A stretch of DNA of 64,000 bases from contig NZ_CP146077.1 in the NCBI RefSeq assembly GCF_037023725.1, forward strand, positions 196,001 to 260,000. Reading direction: 5' to 3'. The stretch comes from Pseudomonas bubulae (GTDB lineage: Bacteria; Pseudomonadota; Gammaproteobacteria; Pseudomonadales; Pseudomonadaceae). This document shows positions 47,500-55,975 of this stretch, in pieces. The notes below the pieces were generated by a model. It searched no databases. It was not told where the DNA came from and saw nothing but the letters and a program-made list of their open reading frames with translations. Every line of letters begins with the position of its first letter. Position 1 is the first letter of the stretch. A program made the translations under genes and the position numbers.

Positions 47500-48396
47500 T
47501 CAGACTTTGAACACGGGCACCGGGTTGCACCAACGCTCTTTGTATTCACGGTCGGCGCGGCCGAACGAGAAGCGCAAAGGCTTGTTGAGACTGCGGGCCT
47601 GCTCCCAGGCAGATTGGGTATTGATAAAACTCAACACGCTGCCAGGGCTGAATTCACGGGTCTGAGGGTCAACACCGCCATTGACGTACTCGACACTGAT
47701 CCACTCGGGCGACTCAGCGCGGTACACCAATTGAATCGCTATCGGCGCATCGTTGAGGAAAATCACCGAGCCGATCAACAGCTCGCGCAACAGTTCGATG
47801 ACCTCGGCCATCCGCTCGGCCCCTGTGGCAACAAAGCCCCAGCGGCGCAAAAACAGATCGCAATAAATGCTTGCCAGCTCAACGCTGGAAAACTCCGAAA
47901 CCGGGCGCACTACCCCACCCGCCTCCTCCAGCAAACGCAGTTCGCGGCGCTGGTTGTAGCGGAATTTTTTCGACAGTTCTTCCGGCGTGCGAGCCATCGC
48001 CAACTGCTCGGCTTGCGGCAGCAGATTGCTGAAACGGCCCTCATTGAGCTGCGACAGGTAGCGTGCTCGATGACGCAAAGGCGCCGCTGCATCCGCAGCT
48101 GCGGGCAGGATCAGCTCGGCGTTGCCCAGATCGAACAGACCTTTTTTGCCATGACGCTTGAGCACATCCTTGGACAAGGCCAGATCGCGCCCCCAGGTCG
48201 GGATCGCCGCCTTCAGCTTGCCGTCCTGCTCCCAGGCAAGATAACGCACAGGAATACCGGCCAACTGCGCCAGACGTTCAACGACCATCGGGTGGGTAGC
48301 GACGCTGCCGCCAAAACGCTGCCAGGCATCGGCATAAGTGCCGGAATCCACAACGCTCCAGCCGCGCTCACGCCAGCCTTGAAATCGATTGAGCAT
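47500..48396 (-). CDS. mig-14: Mig-14 family protein (GNAT/FemAB-like fold)
   Basis: 298 residues. The C-terminal half (SSVELASIYCDLFLRRWGF to FSFGRADREYKERWCN) has the GNAT/FemAB-like acyltransferase pattern. The overall sequence matches Mig-14, an inner-membrane-associated protein linked to resistance to antimicrobial peptides in Salmonella and P. aeruginosa (PA5003). The chemical reaction is not established. The ATG shares one base with the stop of the glycosyltransferase gene upstream (TGATG). Same order as in P. aeruginosa. Confidence 0.85.
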   Translation of the reverse strand: MLNRFQGWRERGWSVVDSGTYADAWQRFGGSVATHPMVVERLAQLAGIPVRYLAWEQDGKLKAAIPTWGRDLALSKDVLKRHGKKGLFDLGNAELILPAAADAAAPLRHRARYLSQLNEGRFSNLLPQAEQLAMARTPEELSKKFRYNQRRELRLLEEAGGVVRPVSEFSSVELASIYCDLFLRRWGFVATGAERMAEVIELLRELLIGSVIFLNDAPIAIQLVYRAESPEWISVEYVNGGVDPQTREFSPGSVLSFINTQSAWEQARSLNKPLRFSFGRADREYKERWCNPVPVFKV

Positions 48397-49526
48397 CAGG
48401 ACTCCGCAATCAGGTCGGTGACTTGCGCCAAGTGCCAGAAGGTATTGCGCACCGCCCGATCACTAAAACGTTCGTGCAAACGCTCAAGCATCAGTTCGGC
48501 GCAAGCCATGCGCTGCTCATCATCGAGTTGAGCCAGGTGCTGCAGGCCCTGGGCCAGATGCTCGGCATCGCCCAGCGGGAACAAAATCCCCACGCCCTCG
48601 ACCACTTCTTTGGCACCGCCACAGGCCGTTGCCAGCAACGGCACACCGGCAGCCATAGCCTCAAGCAGCACCATGCCAAACGGTTCGTGATCAGAGCTCA
48701 ACGCAAACACGTCAAAGGCCCTGAAATAGCGGCGTGCATCAGGCACCTGGCCCAAAAACAGCACCTGATCGCCGATCCCCAGCTCATTGCTCAGCTCTTT
48801 GAGATCCTCCTCCAGACGCCCCTTGCCCATAATGACCAGTTGGCTGTCAGTCGGCAGATTGGGCAACGCCAGGGCAAAACCGCGAATCAGCGTGGCCTGG
48901 TCCTTGTCCGGATGCAGGCGACCGACGTTGCCGACAATAAAGCCATCCACCGACAGCCCCAACGCTTCGCGCGCCGGGGTGCCAGACAATTGCCCGGCCT
49001 GGACCGCATCGATATCGATACGGTTATAGAGCGTGTTGATACGCCCGGCTGGCCACTTGGGCAGGCACTTGCGCATGTCGTCACGCACCGCGTCGGAAAC
49101 ACCGAGCAGGCTCAGGCGCTTGCGAAACAGGTGGGCAAACAGCTTGCGGCTGCGACGCTGATAATCGCCAAACGCATGATGCACGCCGATCACCGGCAAG
49201 CCGGTGGCCAACAAGGCGATATAAATCGGCTTGAAGCGGTGGGCGATGCAAAAACTGAAATTGCGCGAGGCTGCGATCTTGCGCAGCCTGGCGATGGCAC
49301 CCAGCTTCAGGCCACGAATGGCCCTGGAGCTGAATTCCATAAAGATCACTTCATCAGACGCACAGCCTGCTGCCACTTCAGGGTCGGTTGCCCCGGTCAG
49401 GAAGACCGTGGTGACCTTGTACCCGGTACCGGCAAACAGGCTCGCGTACTGGCGCGCACAGTCCAGGAACGGCCCGTCATAGCCGTGGCAGAACTGCAGC
49501 ACATGACGCTCAGTCGAGCGATTCAT
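48396..49526 (-). CDS. wapH: Glycosyltransferase family 4 of the LPS core
   Basis: 376 residues. GT-B fold with GNVGRLHPDKDQATLIRGFA and the retaining E-x7-E segment DHEPFGMVLLEAMAAGVPLL. It is placed between mig-14 and the carbamoyltransferase exactly like PA5004 (WapH, an outer-core glucosyltransferase), so I use that symbol tentatively. Its N-terminal half is paralogous to the transferase at 43864. It overlaps the carbamoyltransferase gene by 17 bases and mig-14 by one, so all three are translated together. Confidence 0.85.
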   Translation of the reverse strand: MNRSTERHVLQFCHGYDGPFLDCARQYASLFAGTGYKVTTVFLTGATDPEVAAGCASDEVIFMEFSSRAIRGLKLGAIARLRKIAASRNFSFCIAHRFKPIYIALLATGLPVIGVHHAFGDYQRRSRKLFAHLFRKRLSLLGVSDAVRDDMRKCLPKWPAGRINTLYNRIDIDAVQAGQLSGTPAREALGLSVDGFIVGNVGRLHPDKDQATLIRGFALALPNLPTDSQLVIMGKGRLEEDLKELSNELGIGDQVLFLGQVPDARRYFRAFDVFALSSDHEPFGMVLLEAMAAGVPLLATACGGAKEVVEGVGILFPLGDAEHLAQGLQHLAQLDDEQRMACAELMLERLHERFSDRAVRNTFWHLAQVTDLIAES

Positions 49527-51267
49527 AAGTCTCAGCGCCGTCTTTAACCACCAGGATGTCTTCCATGATCAGGTACTGCAGATCGGAACCGAAGAACATG
49601 TTCAGCGCGTCAGTCGGCGAGCAAACCATAGGCTCGCCACGACGGTTAAGCGAAGTGTTCAGCGAAACGCCGTTACCGGTCAGCACTTCCAGCGCCTTCA
49701 TCATGTCGTAATAACGCGGGTTGTATTCGCGCTTGAGCACCTGGGCGCGGGAAGTGCCATCTTCATGGACAACCTCCGGCACGCGGGTTTTCCACTCTTC
49801 AGCCACTTCGAAAGTGAAGGTCATGAAGGGTGCCGGGTGATCGACCTTGATCATCTGCGGGCCTACGGTGTCGAGCATCGACGGGCAGAAAGGCCTCCAG
49901 CGCTCGCGGAACTTGATCTGTTCGTTGATGCGGTCTGCCACGCCTTCGCTGCTCGGGCAACCGATGATCGAGCGACCGCCCAATGCACGCGGACCGAACT
50001 CCATGCGCCCCTGGAACCACGCTACCGGGTTGCCATCGACCATGATCTTGGCGATGCGCTCCGGGGTGTTTTCGATGCGGCGGTAGGCAGGTTTGCCAGG
50101 GTGACGGGCACAGGCCGCGATCACGTCTTCGTTGCTGTACGCAGGGCCGAGGTAGACGTGTTCCATCTTCTCGACCGGCACGCCGCGAGCGTGGGATACA
50201 TACGCCGCTGCACCGACTGCGGTACCGGCATCACCGGACGCAGGCTGTACGAACAGTTCTTTGACTTCCGGGCGAGCAATGATTTTCTGGTTCAGCTTCA
50301 CGTTCAACGCGCAGCCGCCCGCAAAGGCAATCTTGCCGGTTTCCTTGAGGATATCGCCCAGGTAGTAGTCGATCATCTGCAGCGACAGTTTTTCAAACAG
50401 CGCCTGCATGCTGGCCGCGTAGTGGATGTACGGCTCGTCGGCGATATCGCCTTCGCGCTTGGGCCCCAGCCACTCGATCAGTTTTGGCGAGAAGTAGAAG
50501 CCCTTTCCGTTCTCTTTGTAGCGACGCAGACCGATCACGTTGGCGTATTCGGTGTTGATCACCAGTTCGCCGTTTTCGAACGAGGCCAGACGCGAGAAGT
50601 CGTACTTGCTGGCGTCGCCGTACGGCGCCATGCCCATGACCTTGAATTCGCCATCGAGCATCTCGAAACCGAGGAACTCGGTGATTGCACCGTACAGGCC
50701 ACCCAGGGAGTCCGGGTCGAAGAACTCCTTGATCTTGGTGATCTTGCCGTTTTCGCCGTAGCCGAAGAAGGTCGTGGCGTACTCGCCCTTGCCATCGATG
50801 CCCAGGATCGCGGTTTTCTCTTTGAAACCCGAGCAGTGGTAGGCGCTGGATGCGTGAGCCTGGTGGTGCTCGACCGGTTCGATCTTGATTTTCTTCGGGT
50901 CGAAGCCCAGTTGCTCAAGACAGAACACGATCTTGTTGCGGTAGCGCTTGTAGCGCCGGTTGCCCATCAGGATCGCGTCAAGGGCGCGGTCCGGGGCGTA
51001 CCAGTAGCGCTTGGCGTAGTGCCAGCGAGCCTTGCCGAACAAGCTGATCGGAGCGAACGGGATCGCCACCACGTCAACGTCGGAAGGTTTGATACCCGCT
51101 TGTTCAAGACAGAATTTTGCGGACTCGTAGGGCATGCGGTTCTTTGCATGCTTATCGCGTACGAAGCGCTCTTCTTCAGCCGCCGCTACCAGCTTGCCGT
51201 CGATATAGAGGGCTGCGGAGGGATCATGGCTAAGGGCGCCGGACAGGCCAAGAATCGTCAATGCCAC
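49510..51267 (-). CDS. wapO: LPS core carbamoyltransferase (NodU/CmcH family)
   Basis: 585 residues. Transfers a carbamoyl group from carbamoyl phosphate, through an adenylate intermediate, to a sugar hydroxyl. In P. aeruginosa the homologue PA5005 (WapO) is assigned to 7-O-carbamoylation of core heptose. Visible motifs: GLSGALSHDPSAALYIDGKL and AAAEEERFVRDKHAKNRMP; VEHHQAHASSAYHCSGF; GRMEFGPRALGGRSIIG near the C-terminus. Length equals the P. aeruginosa protein as I recall it. It is the first gene of the run continuing to 42983 and is divergent from the second toxin-like gene. Confidence 0.92.
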   Translation of the reverse strand: MALTILGLSGALSHDPSAALYIDGKLVAAAEEERFVRDKHAKNRMPYESAKFCLEQAGIKPSDVDVVAIPFAPISLFGKARWHYAKRYWYAPDRALDAILMGNRRYKRYRNKIVFCLEQLGFDPKKIKIEPVEHHQAHASSAYHCSGFKEKTAILGIDGKGEYATTFFGYGENGKITKIKEFFDPDSLGGLYGAITEFLGFEMLDGEFKVMGMAPYGDASKYDFSRLASFENGELVINTEYANVIGLRRYKENGKGFYFSPKLIEWLGPKREGDIADEPYIHYAASMQALFEKLSLQMIDYYLGDILKETGKIAFAGGCALNVKLNQKIIARPEVKELFVQPASGDAGTAVGAAAYVSHARGVPVEKMEHVYLGPAYSNEDVIAACARHPGKPAYRRIENTPERIAKIMVDGNPVAWFQGRMEFGPRALGGRSIIGCPSSEGVADRINEQIKFRERWRPFCPSMLDTVGPQMIKVDHPAPFMTFTFEVAEEWKTRVPEVVHEDGTSRAQVLKREYNPRYYDMMKALEVLTGNGVSLNTSLNRRGEPMVCSPTDALNMFFGSDLQYLIMEDILVVKDGAETYESLD

Positions 51268-51526
51268 TGGATTAGCCTCTTTTGAATGCAGGCAGGCGGC
51301 GGGCGCCTGAAAAAATGATGCGTTCCTCGCAGTTCGAGAAACAGCTAAAGAGCGGGATTATAGCGTAAAGACGCCCGCAGTGACCCTGCACGATTTGCCA
51401 CGCCCTATTGCGCGCCCTCATCTGCAAAAAAATCGCCGGGCCACATATATGTAGCCCTAACACCCGAACGTTTTGGGATTTCCTGTGGATACACCGACGT
51501 ACGCGTCAATAGACAGGAACGACCCC

Positions 51527-54500
51527 ATGCCCAGTGCACTCGCTAACCTCAAAGACGCAGAGCGCGAACTGCTCGTGCTGCGCAATGCCTTGCCCAACCT
51601 TGATCTGTCGCTGGATCACTGCCTGCGGGTATTTTTTCCGCGGTTGCCCGCTGACACCTGCACCGACTTTCTTTTCATCAATGAAGAGATCGCAGCCCAG
51701 CCTGGCCAAAACCCCACTATCACCAGCCAGTCGGTGACTGCCCTGATAGACCAGTGCTACCTGACCGGCCAGATCCCGACCTTCGTACAGGGTGCCACCC
51801 GCGTCTACAACTACGCCTATAGCCTTGACGAGGAGGATCGAACGGCCGGGGTATCCGCCCCTGAACTCGAAAAATACCTTGAGTTTGTCGTCCGCTCCCC
51901 GCAGTTGTGTGTGAGGGATGCCCTTAACGACTTCTGGCGCACACCCCACAAGGACCTCAATGGGCAAGCGCCCAAAGACTGGCTGTCGCAATTTGCCCAC
52001 AGGCTGATCCGCGCAGAAGCCTCCGTGCGCCACGAGGACAGCACCTTCAGCCCCACCGCCCTGGACATGATCAATCAGGTACTCCCTGATGCCAGCCCAT
52101 CTCCCGCGCCAAAAACGCCCGGCCCCTACGGCTTTTACACGCTGGCACTCAGCAGTCGTCTCATGCAAAGGACTGCAGTGCTGCACGGCGCCTTCGTGAT
52201 TACCACGAAACACCTGCCCCTGATCTCAGCCAGCGTGCAGGACAAGCGCACTGCCCTGGATCCCACCCCGCGGCCTTCAGTGCTTTACCTGCCGAACACT
52301 GGCCTGGAAGTGTTCGATTCACTCGCCGCCCTCAGCCAGGAACTGACGACCCGGCTCAACGATCCTTACCAGCGTGAAACACTGCTCACGTGCGTACTCA
52401 CCGAAGATCGGGAGCGCGCCCTGGCCCATGAGCAAGTCGACTACAGCCCGGTTGCAGACAGCGCCATAGCTACCGTCTTCAGCGATCAATTGATCAACAA
52501 ACAAAAAAGCGACATGCACCATGCCTGGTCGGTGGCACGCAATCTCAAGCAAGACACATCCCTCGATCAGCTATCCGACTGCGTCGACCAATCCCTGGCT
52601 GCAAGCCTGCCCCTCAATCCCGCCAACATACTGCGCGGGCGCTATACCCGATTGCTGGAAAGCCAATTGCCCGACTGGTTGAAGACTGCTTCAGACAGCC
52701 AAAAAACCCAGTGGCGGCTTGCCGTTGAGCGCCTTAATCACGAGCGCCTGGCGGCAGAATCCGACGACGCCCAACCCCTCAGCGAAATCGGCCGCAAACA
52801 TACACTGCTGGGTTATGCCCGCCTTCAGTTACAGCAACAGATCAAAAAAGACCACGGCATAGACGTCGACCCGGACGAGATCTTCATCTCGACCACTGAA
52901 GCCCTGCGCACCGGCCCCTTGATCAACCCTGTCAGTGGTTCCGGGTTTCCTGCAGGCATGAGCCTGGGCAGAACCGGGCCGATCATCAGTTACCACACCA
53001 CACGCCGTAGCCTGAGTGAGATGGCGCTGTCCAATGTCGGTATCTGGGACGTCACTTTCGCCCTCACTGCACAAGTCAAGGATGGAGCGGGCCAGAAACA
53101 TGCCGTGCTGACCAGCAGCTATCTGAAAACGCTGGTGCGCCAGCTGGATATTGGCGAGCGCTACAAAAAAAATCTCAAGGAGCTACTGGTCAACTCCAGC
53201 CAGGCCCAATGGCGCAAGGAGCGCTATGTCGCTTTTAAGCAGGCACAACTGAACCTGGACTTGCTTGAAGCCACGCTGGCGGGTGCGCTGACCACCCAAC
53301 AGGTGTCATGGGTCAGGGCTGCGCTTGAGCAGCCCGTAGAGAGCAACCGTGCACAAATCAACGGTGAGCAGGTCAAAGTCCATCTGCTGATGTTGCGCTA
53401 TAAACCACTACCGGGTTTGCTGGTGTTCAGCGCCACCGGCTCCGGGCAACTGCTGTGCTACACCCCCGGCGGGCCTGAGAGCCGCTGGTTCCTGGTTGCC
53501 AACTCACGCAACGAGCTGGGCCAGATCCTGTCACGGCCTATTTGGCGAGCCTATGTGATGCGCCACGTGACACCGGCGCAACAGCCGTATATCAAGCCGC
53601 TGCTGGAGCGGGGACTGAGCGAGGCCAATCTGCAACTGCAGGGCATCAGCCATGACCTGCTCGAAGCGTCCTACGACACCGAGGCCTTGCACGCCATCCG
53701 CGATGCTGACGAGCAGTCGACTTCTACCTGGGAAAGCAACGTAAACACTGCCAAAGAGGCCGTACTGACGGCAATCGACATCCTGTCTTTCGCATTGCCC
53801 ACCCGAGTGCTGCTGCCCATCGTACTGGCGCGATTTATCGCTCAGATCATCAGAGGCCTTGATGCCCTGCAGCGCGACGAAAAACACGAAGCTCTGCTGC
53901 ACTTTATGGAGTCCATCACCTACCTGACTGACGGCGCCTCGGACTTTACCGGCTCAGCCGTATTCGGCAATTCGATACGTCAACGCGCAAAACAGCCCGT
54001 ACCCTCGTTGAGTCCTGCAGCTGCCAGCCATTATCCCGGTGCCAGGCTCAGGCTGCGCACGGGGGATGAATACGGTGCAGGTGTGTATGAAGCGCCCACT
54101 GCCAATGGTCAGACCGCCTGCTACACCAAAAACACAAACGGCAGGTTCTATCGCAGCCAGTACGACAACCTGGACAACACCTGGCGCGCACTGGATGAGC
54201 GCAAACCCAACGCACCGTACAGCATCCCCTTGCGTGAACTCTCGGCCGGGCAATGGGATGTCGATCCAACAACCCCTTTGCTCAAACAAAAGCCCGGCAT
54301 TGAAAGGGTAATCGACAACGCGCGCGTCAGAGGCGTCGATCTCAGCCGTTACACCCCTGACGAGCAGGGCATCTATCGCATAGACAACATGCGATATATC
54401 AAGCAGGACAGCGACGTGTTCGAAGTCTACAGCGGCTGGCTGGGCCGCAACTGGTACTTGCAACCGCAATCGAGTTCAAGCGCTGGCGCAAGCGCCAGCT

Positions 54501-55813
54501 TCAAGGTCCGGCGCACCGCAGGCCGCTGGCAAATCAAGCACAGGCTGGCGGACAACAGCAAACGCTGGGTGCCTCTGACGGGGCATCTCACCGAGTTGAC
54601 TGGCGATGTACCCCACCTCAAATACAGTGACTACGACATGCCCGCCGAGTACCAGGAAGCACTTCGGGACATCACCGAGAACCATCGTTCAGTACTCGAT
54701 GGCATCACTGACTTTATGGATTTTGCGTCCGAGCGCAGCCTTGCCCACCGGGCATTCAAGGAGCTGCGGATCAAGCTGCTCGCGGATGCCAAGGCCTACT
54801 TCCTGACAAAACCTGCAAAACCCCGGGCCACCCGCCCGCAATTACCTGGCAACGTGCAGGAACAAGCGTTGATCAACCACCTGTTCGAGCAGTCAGATGG
54901 CATCGTGTGGGGTGAAACCCACTCTCACCAATCGAGTAAAAAGATCCTGATCGACAACATGGCCGAGTTTGCCAGACACGACGTAAAGGTCCTCTACATG
55001 GAGCACCTGCAAAGCGACCTGCACCAAAGCCTTCTGGATGACTACTTCCAAAGCGGAAAAATGCCGCTCAGGTTGAACAAATACCTTGAGGATCAGGATT
55101 TTGGTCATCAGATCAACCCCTCCAGCCGCCATACCTTCAGCCAACTGGTGCGCGAGGCCAGACGGCATGGCATCAGGGTTATCGCGGTTGACTGCTCGGC
55201 CAGTTACTACCCGAAAAGCACACCGAGCGAAACGCCCTGGCTAAACCGTTATGAAATGTTCAGCTACTTTGCCTCCCGTACGATTCGCGCTCATCAGGCC
55301 CAAAACCCAGGAGGCAAATGGATAGCCCTGACGGGCAACTCACATGCCAACACCTTTGAGGGCATATCGGGGCTGGCCGAACTTGAAGGGGCGATATCCG
55401 TGCGAGTATCGGATTCAGCCCCGGGCACCAGCCGCGGCTTGCGTCAGGACATCGGTGAAATCATCCCCGCGGATAACAAACATGCTAACTACCGCTTTTT
55501 GAAAAACGATTACTGGCTGCAAATCGACATTCCAGGCACAAAGCCCCATTTACCAGCCCTCTCCCCATCGCAAACCAATAACAGGCTACCGGCTCCGGGG
55601 TTCTTCCGCCTGGACAGCGCATCCCCTCAAGGCGCCCAGTTGATACATCGCTCAAATAACCACGAAATTGTGCATACCCCTTTGAGAACCGACGCCAATG
55701 GTCAGATTTTTATCGAACGTGAAAGCTGGCCAACCATCCACCAAAAACGCTACGACACCCTCAAAGACCTGATCCATGGCTTACAAGACATCAACATGAC
55801 CCAAGTGCAATAA
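51527..55813 (+). CDS. Giant toxin-like protein with shared DUF6543-type module and C-terminal ChaN/Tiki-like domain
   Basis: 1428 residues from the ATG at 51527 (AGGAAC upstream; the frame opens 18 codons earlier). No signal peptide. Residues 381-695 align with residues 337-665 of the protein at 26685. A hydrophobic region at about 745-800 (AIDILSFALPTRVLLPIVLA) may insert into a membrane. Two beta-rich repeats follow (about 840-1040). The C-terminal domain (about 1110-1330) has IVWGETHSHQ (Glu1130, His1132), LYMEHLQSD (Glu1159), VIAVDCSASYY (Asp1222) and LTGNSHANTF (His1273). These resemble the metal-binding motifs of the ChaN/EreA/Tiki superfamily, to which a Pasteurella multocida toxin domain has been linked. 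Toxicity is inferred. Confidence 0.75.
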   Translation: MPSALANLKDAERELLVLRNALPNLDLSLDHCLRVFFPRLPADTCTDFLFINEEIAAQPGQNPTITSQSVTALIDQCYLTGQIPTFVQGATRVYNYAYSLDEEDRTAGVSAPELEKYLEFVVRSPQLCVRDALNDFWRTPHKDLNGQAPKDWLSQFAHRLIRAEASVRHEDSTFSPTALDMINQVLPDASPSPAPKTPGPYGFYTLALSSRLMQRTAVLHGAFVITTKHLPLISASVQDKRTALDPTPRPSVLYLPNTGLEVFDSLAALSQELTTRLNDPYQRETLLTCVLTEDRERALAHEQVDYSPVADSAIATVFSDQLINKQKSDMHHAWSVARNLKQDTSLDQLSDCVDQSLAASLPLNPANILRGRYTRLLESQLPDWLKTASDSQKTQWRLAVERLNHERLAAESDDAQPLSEIGRKHTLLGYARLQLQQQIKKDHGIDVDPDEIFISTTEALRTGPLINPVSGSGFPAGMSLGRTGPIISYHTTRRSLSEMALSNVGIWDVTFALTAQVKDGAGQKHAVLTSSYLKTLVRQLDIGERYKKNLKELLVNSSQAQWRKERYVAFKQAQLNLDLLEATLAGALTTQQVSWVRAALEQPVESNRAQINGEQVKVHLLMLRYKPLPGLLVFSATGSGQLLCYTPGGPESRWFLVANSRNELGQILSRPIWRAYVMRHVTPAQQPYIKPLLERGLSEANLQLQGISHDLLEASYDTEALHAIRDADEQSTSTWESNVNTAKEAVLTAIDILSFALPTRVLLPIVLARFIAQIIRGLDALQRDEKHEALLHFMESITYLTDGASDFTGSAVFGNSIRQRAKQPVPSLSPAAASHYPGARLRLRTGDEYGAGVYEAPTANGQTACYTKNTNGRFYRSQYDNLDNTWRALDERKPNAPYSIPLRELSAGQWDVDPTTPLLKQKPGIERVIDNARVRGVDLSRYTPDEQGIYRIDNMRYIKQDSDVFEVYSGWLGRNWYLQPQSSSSAGASASFKVRRTAGRWQIKHRLADNSKRWVPLTGHLTELTGDVPHLKYSDYDMPAEYQEALRDITENHRSVLDGITDFMDFASERSLAHRAFKELRIKLLADAKAYFLTKPAKPRATRPQLPGNVQEQALINHLFEQSDGIVWGETHSHQSSKKILIDNMAEFARHDVKVLYMEHLQSDLHQSLLDDYFQSGKMPLRLNKYLEDQDFGHQINPSSRHTFSQLVREARRHGIRVIAVDCSASYYPKSTPSETPWLNRYEMFSYFASRTIRAHQAQNPGGKWIALTGNSHANTFEGISGLAELEGAISVRVSDSAPGTSRGLRQDIGEIIPADNKHANYRFLKNDYWLQIDIPGTKPHLPALSPSQTNNRLPAPGFFRLDSASPQGAQLIHRSNNHEIVHTPLRTDANGQIFIERESWPTIHQKRYDTLKDLIHGLQDINMTQVQ

Positions 55814-55975
55814 CCCCGCGCCCGACGCTCATCACGTTCAAGACAGGGACGGCTCAGCGCGTCCTTGTCACTTGTTTTGCTGGATATCCGCACCTCAGCC
55901 GCTAAACTGCGCGCCCTCTGCTAGCCTCCCCCCGTCGCCCTGGACGGGTCGCGTCACACGGAACCCGATTTGCCC

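Noticed and set aside
49765..51285. 506-residue open frame on the plus strand
   Set aside because: Antisense to the carbamoyltransferase. The composition is typical of a reverse-complement shadow, and there is no recognisable domain.
55814..55975. Fur box upstream of the TonB receptor
   Set aside because: I searched by eye for the AT-rich 19-base palindrome and found none; the region is GC-rich.
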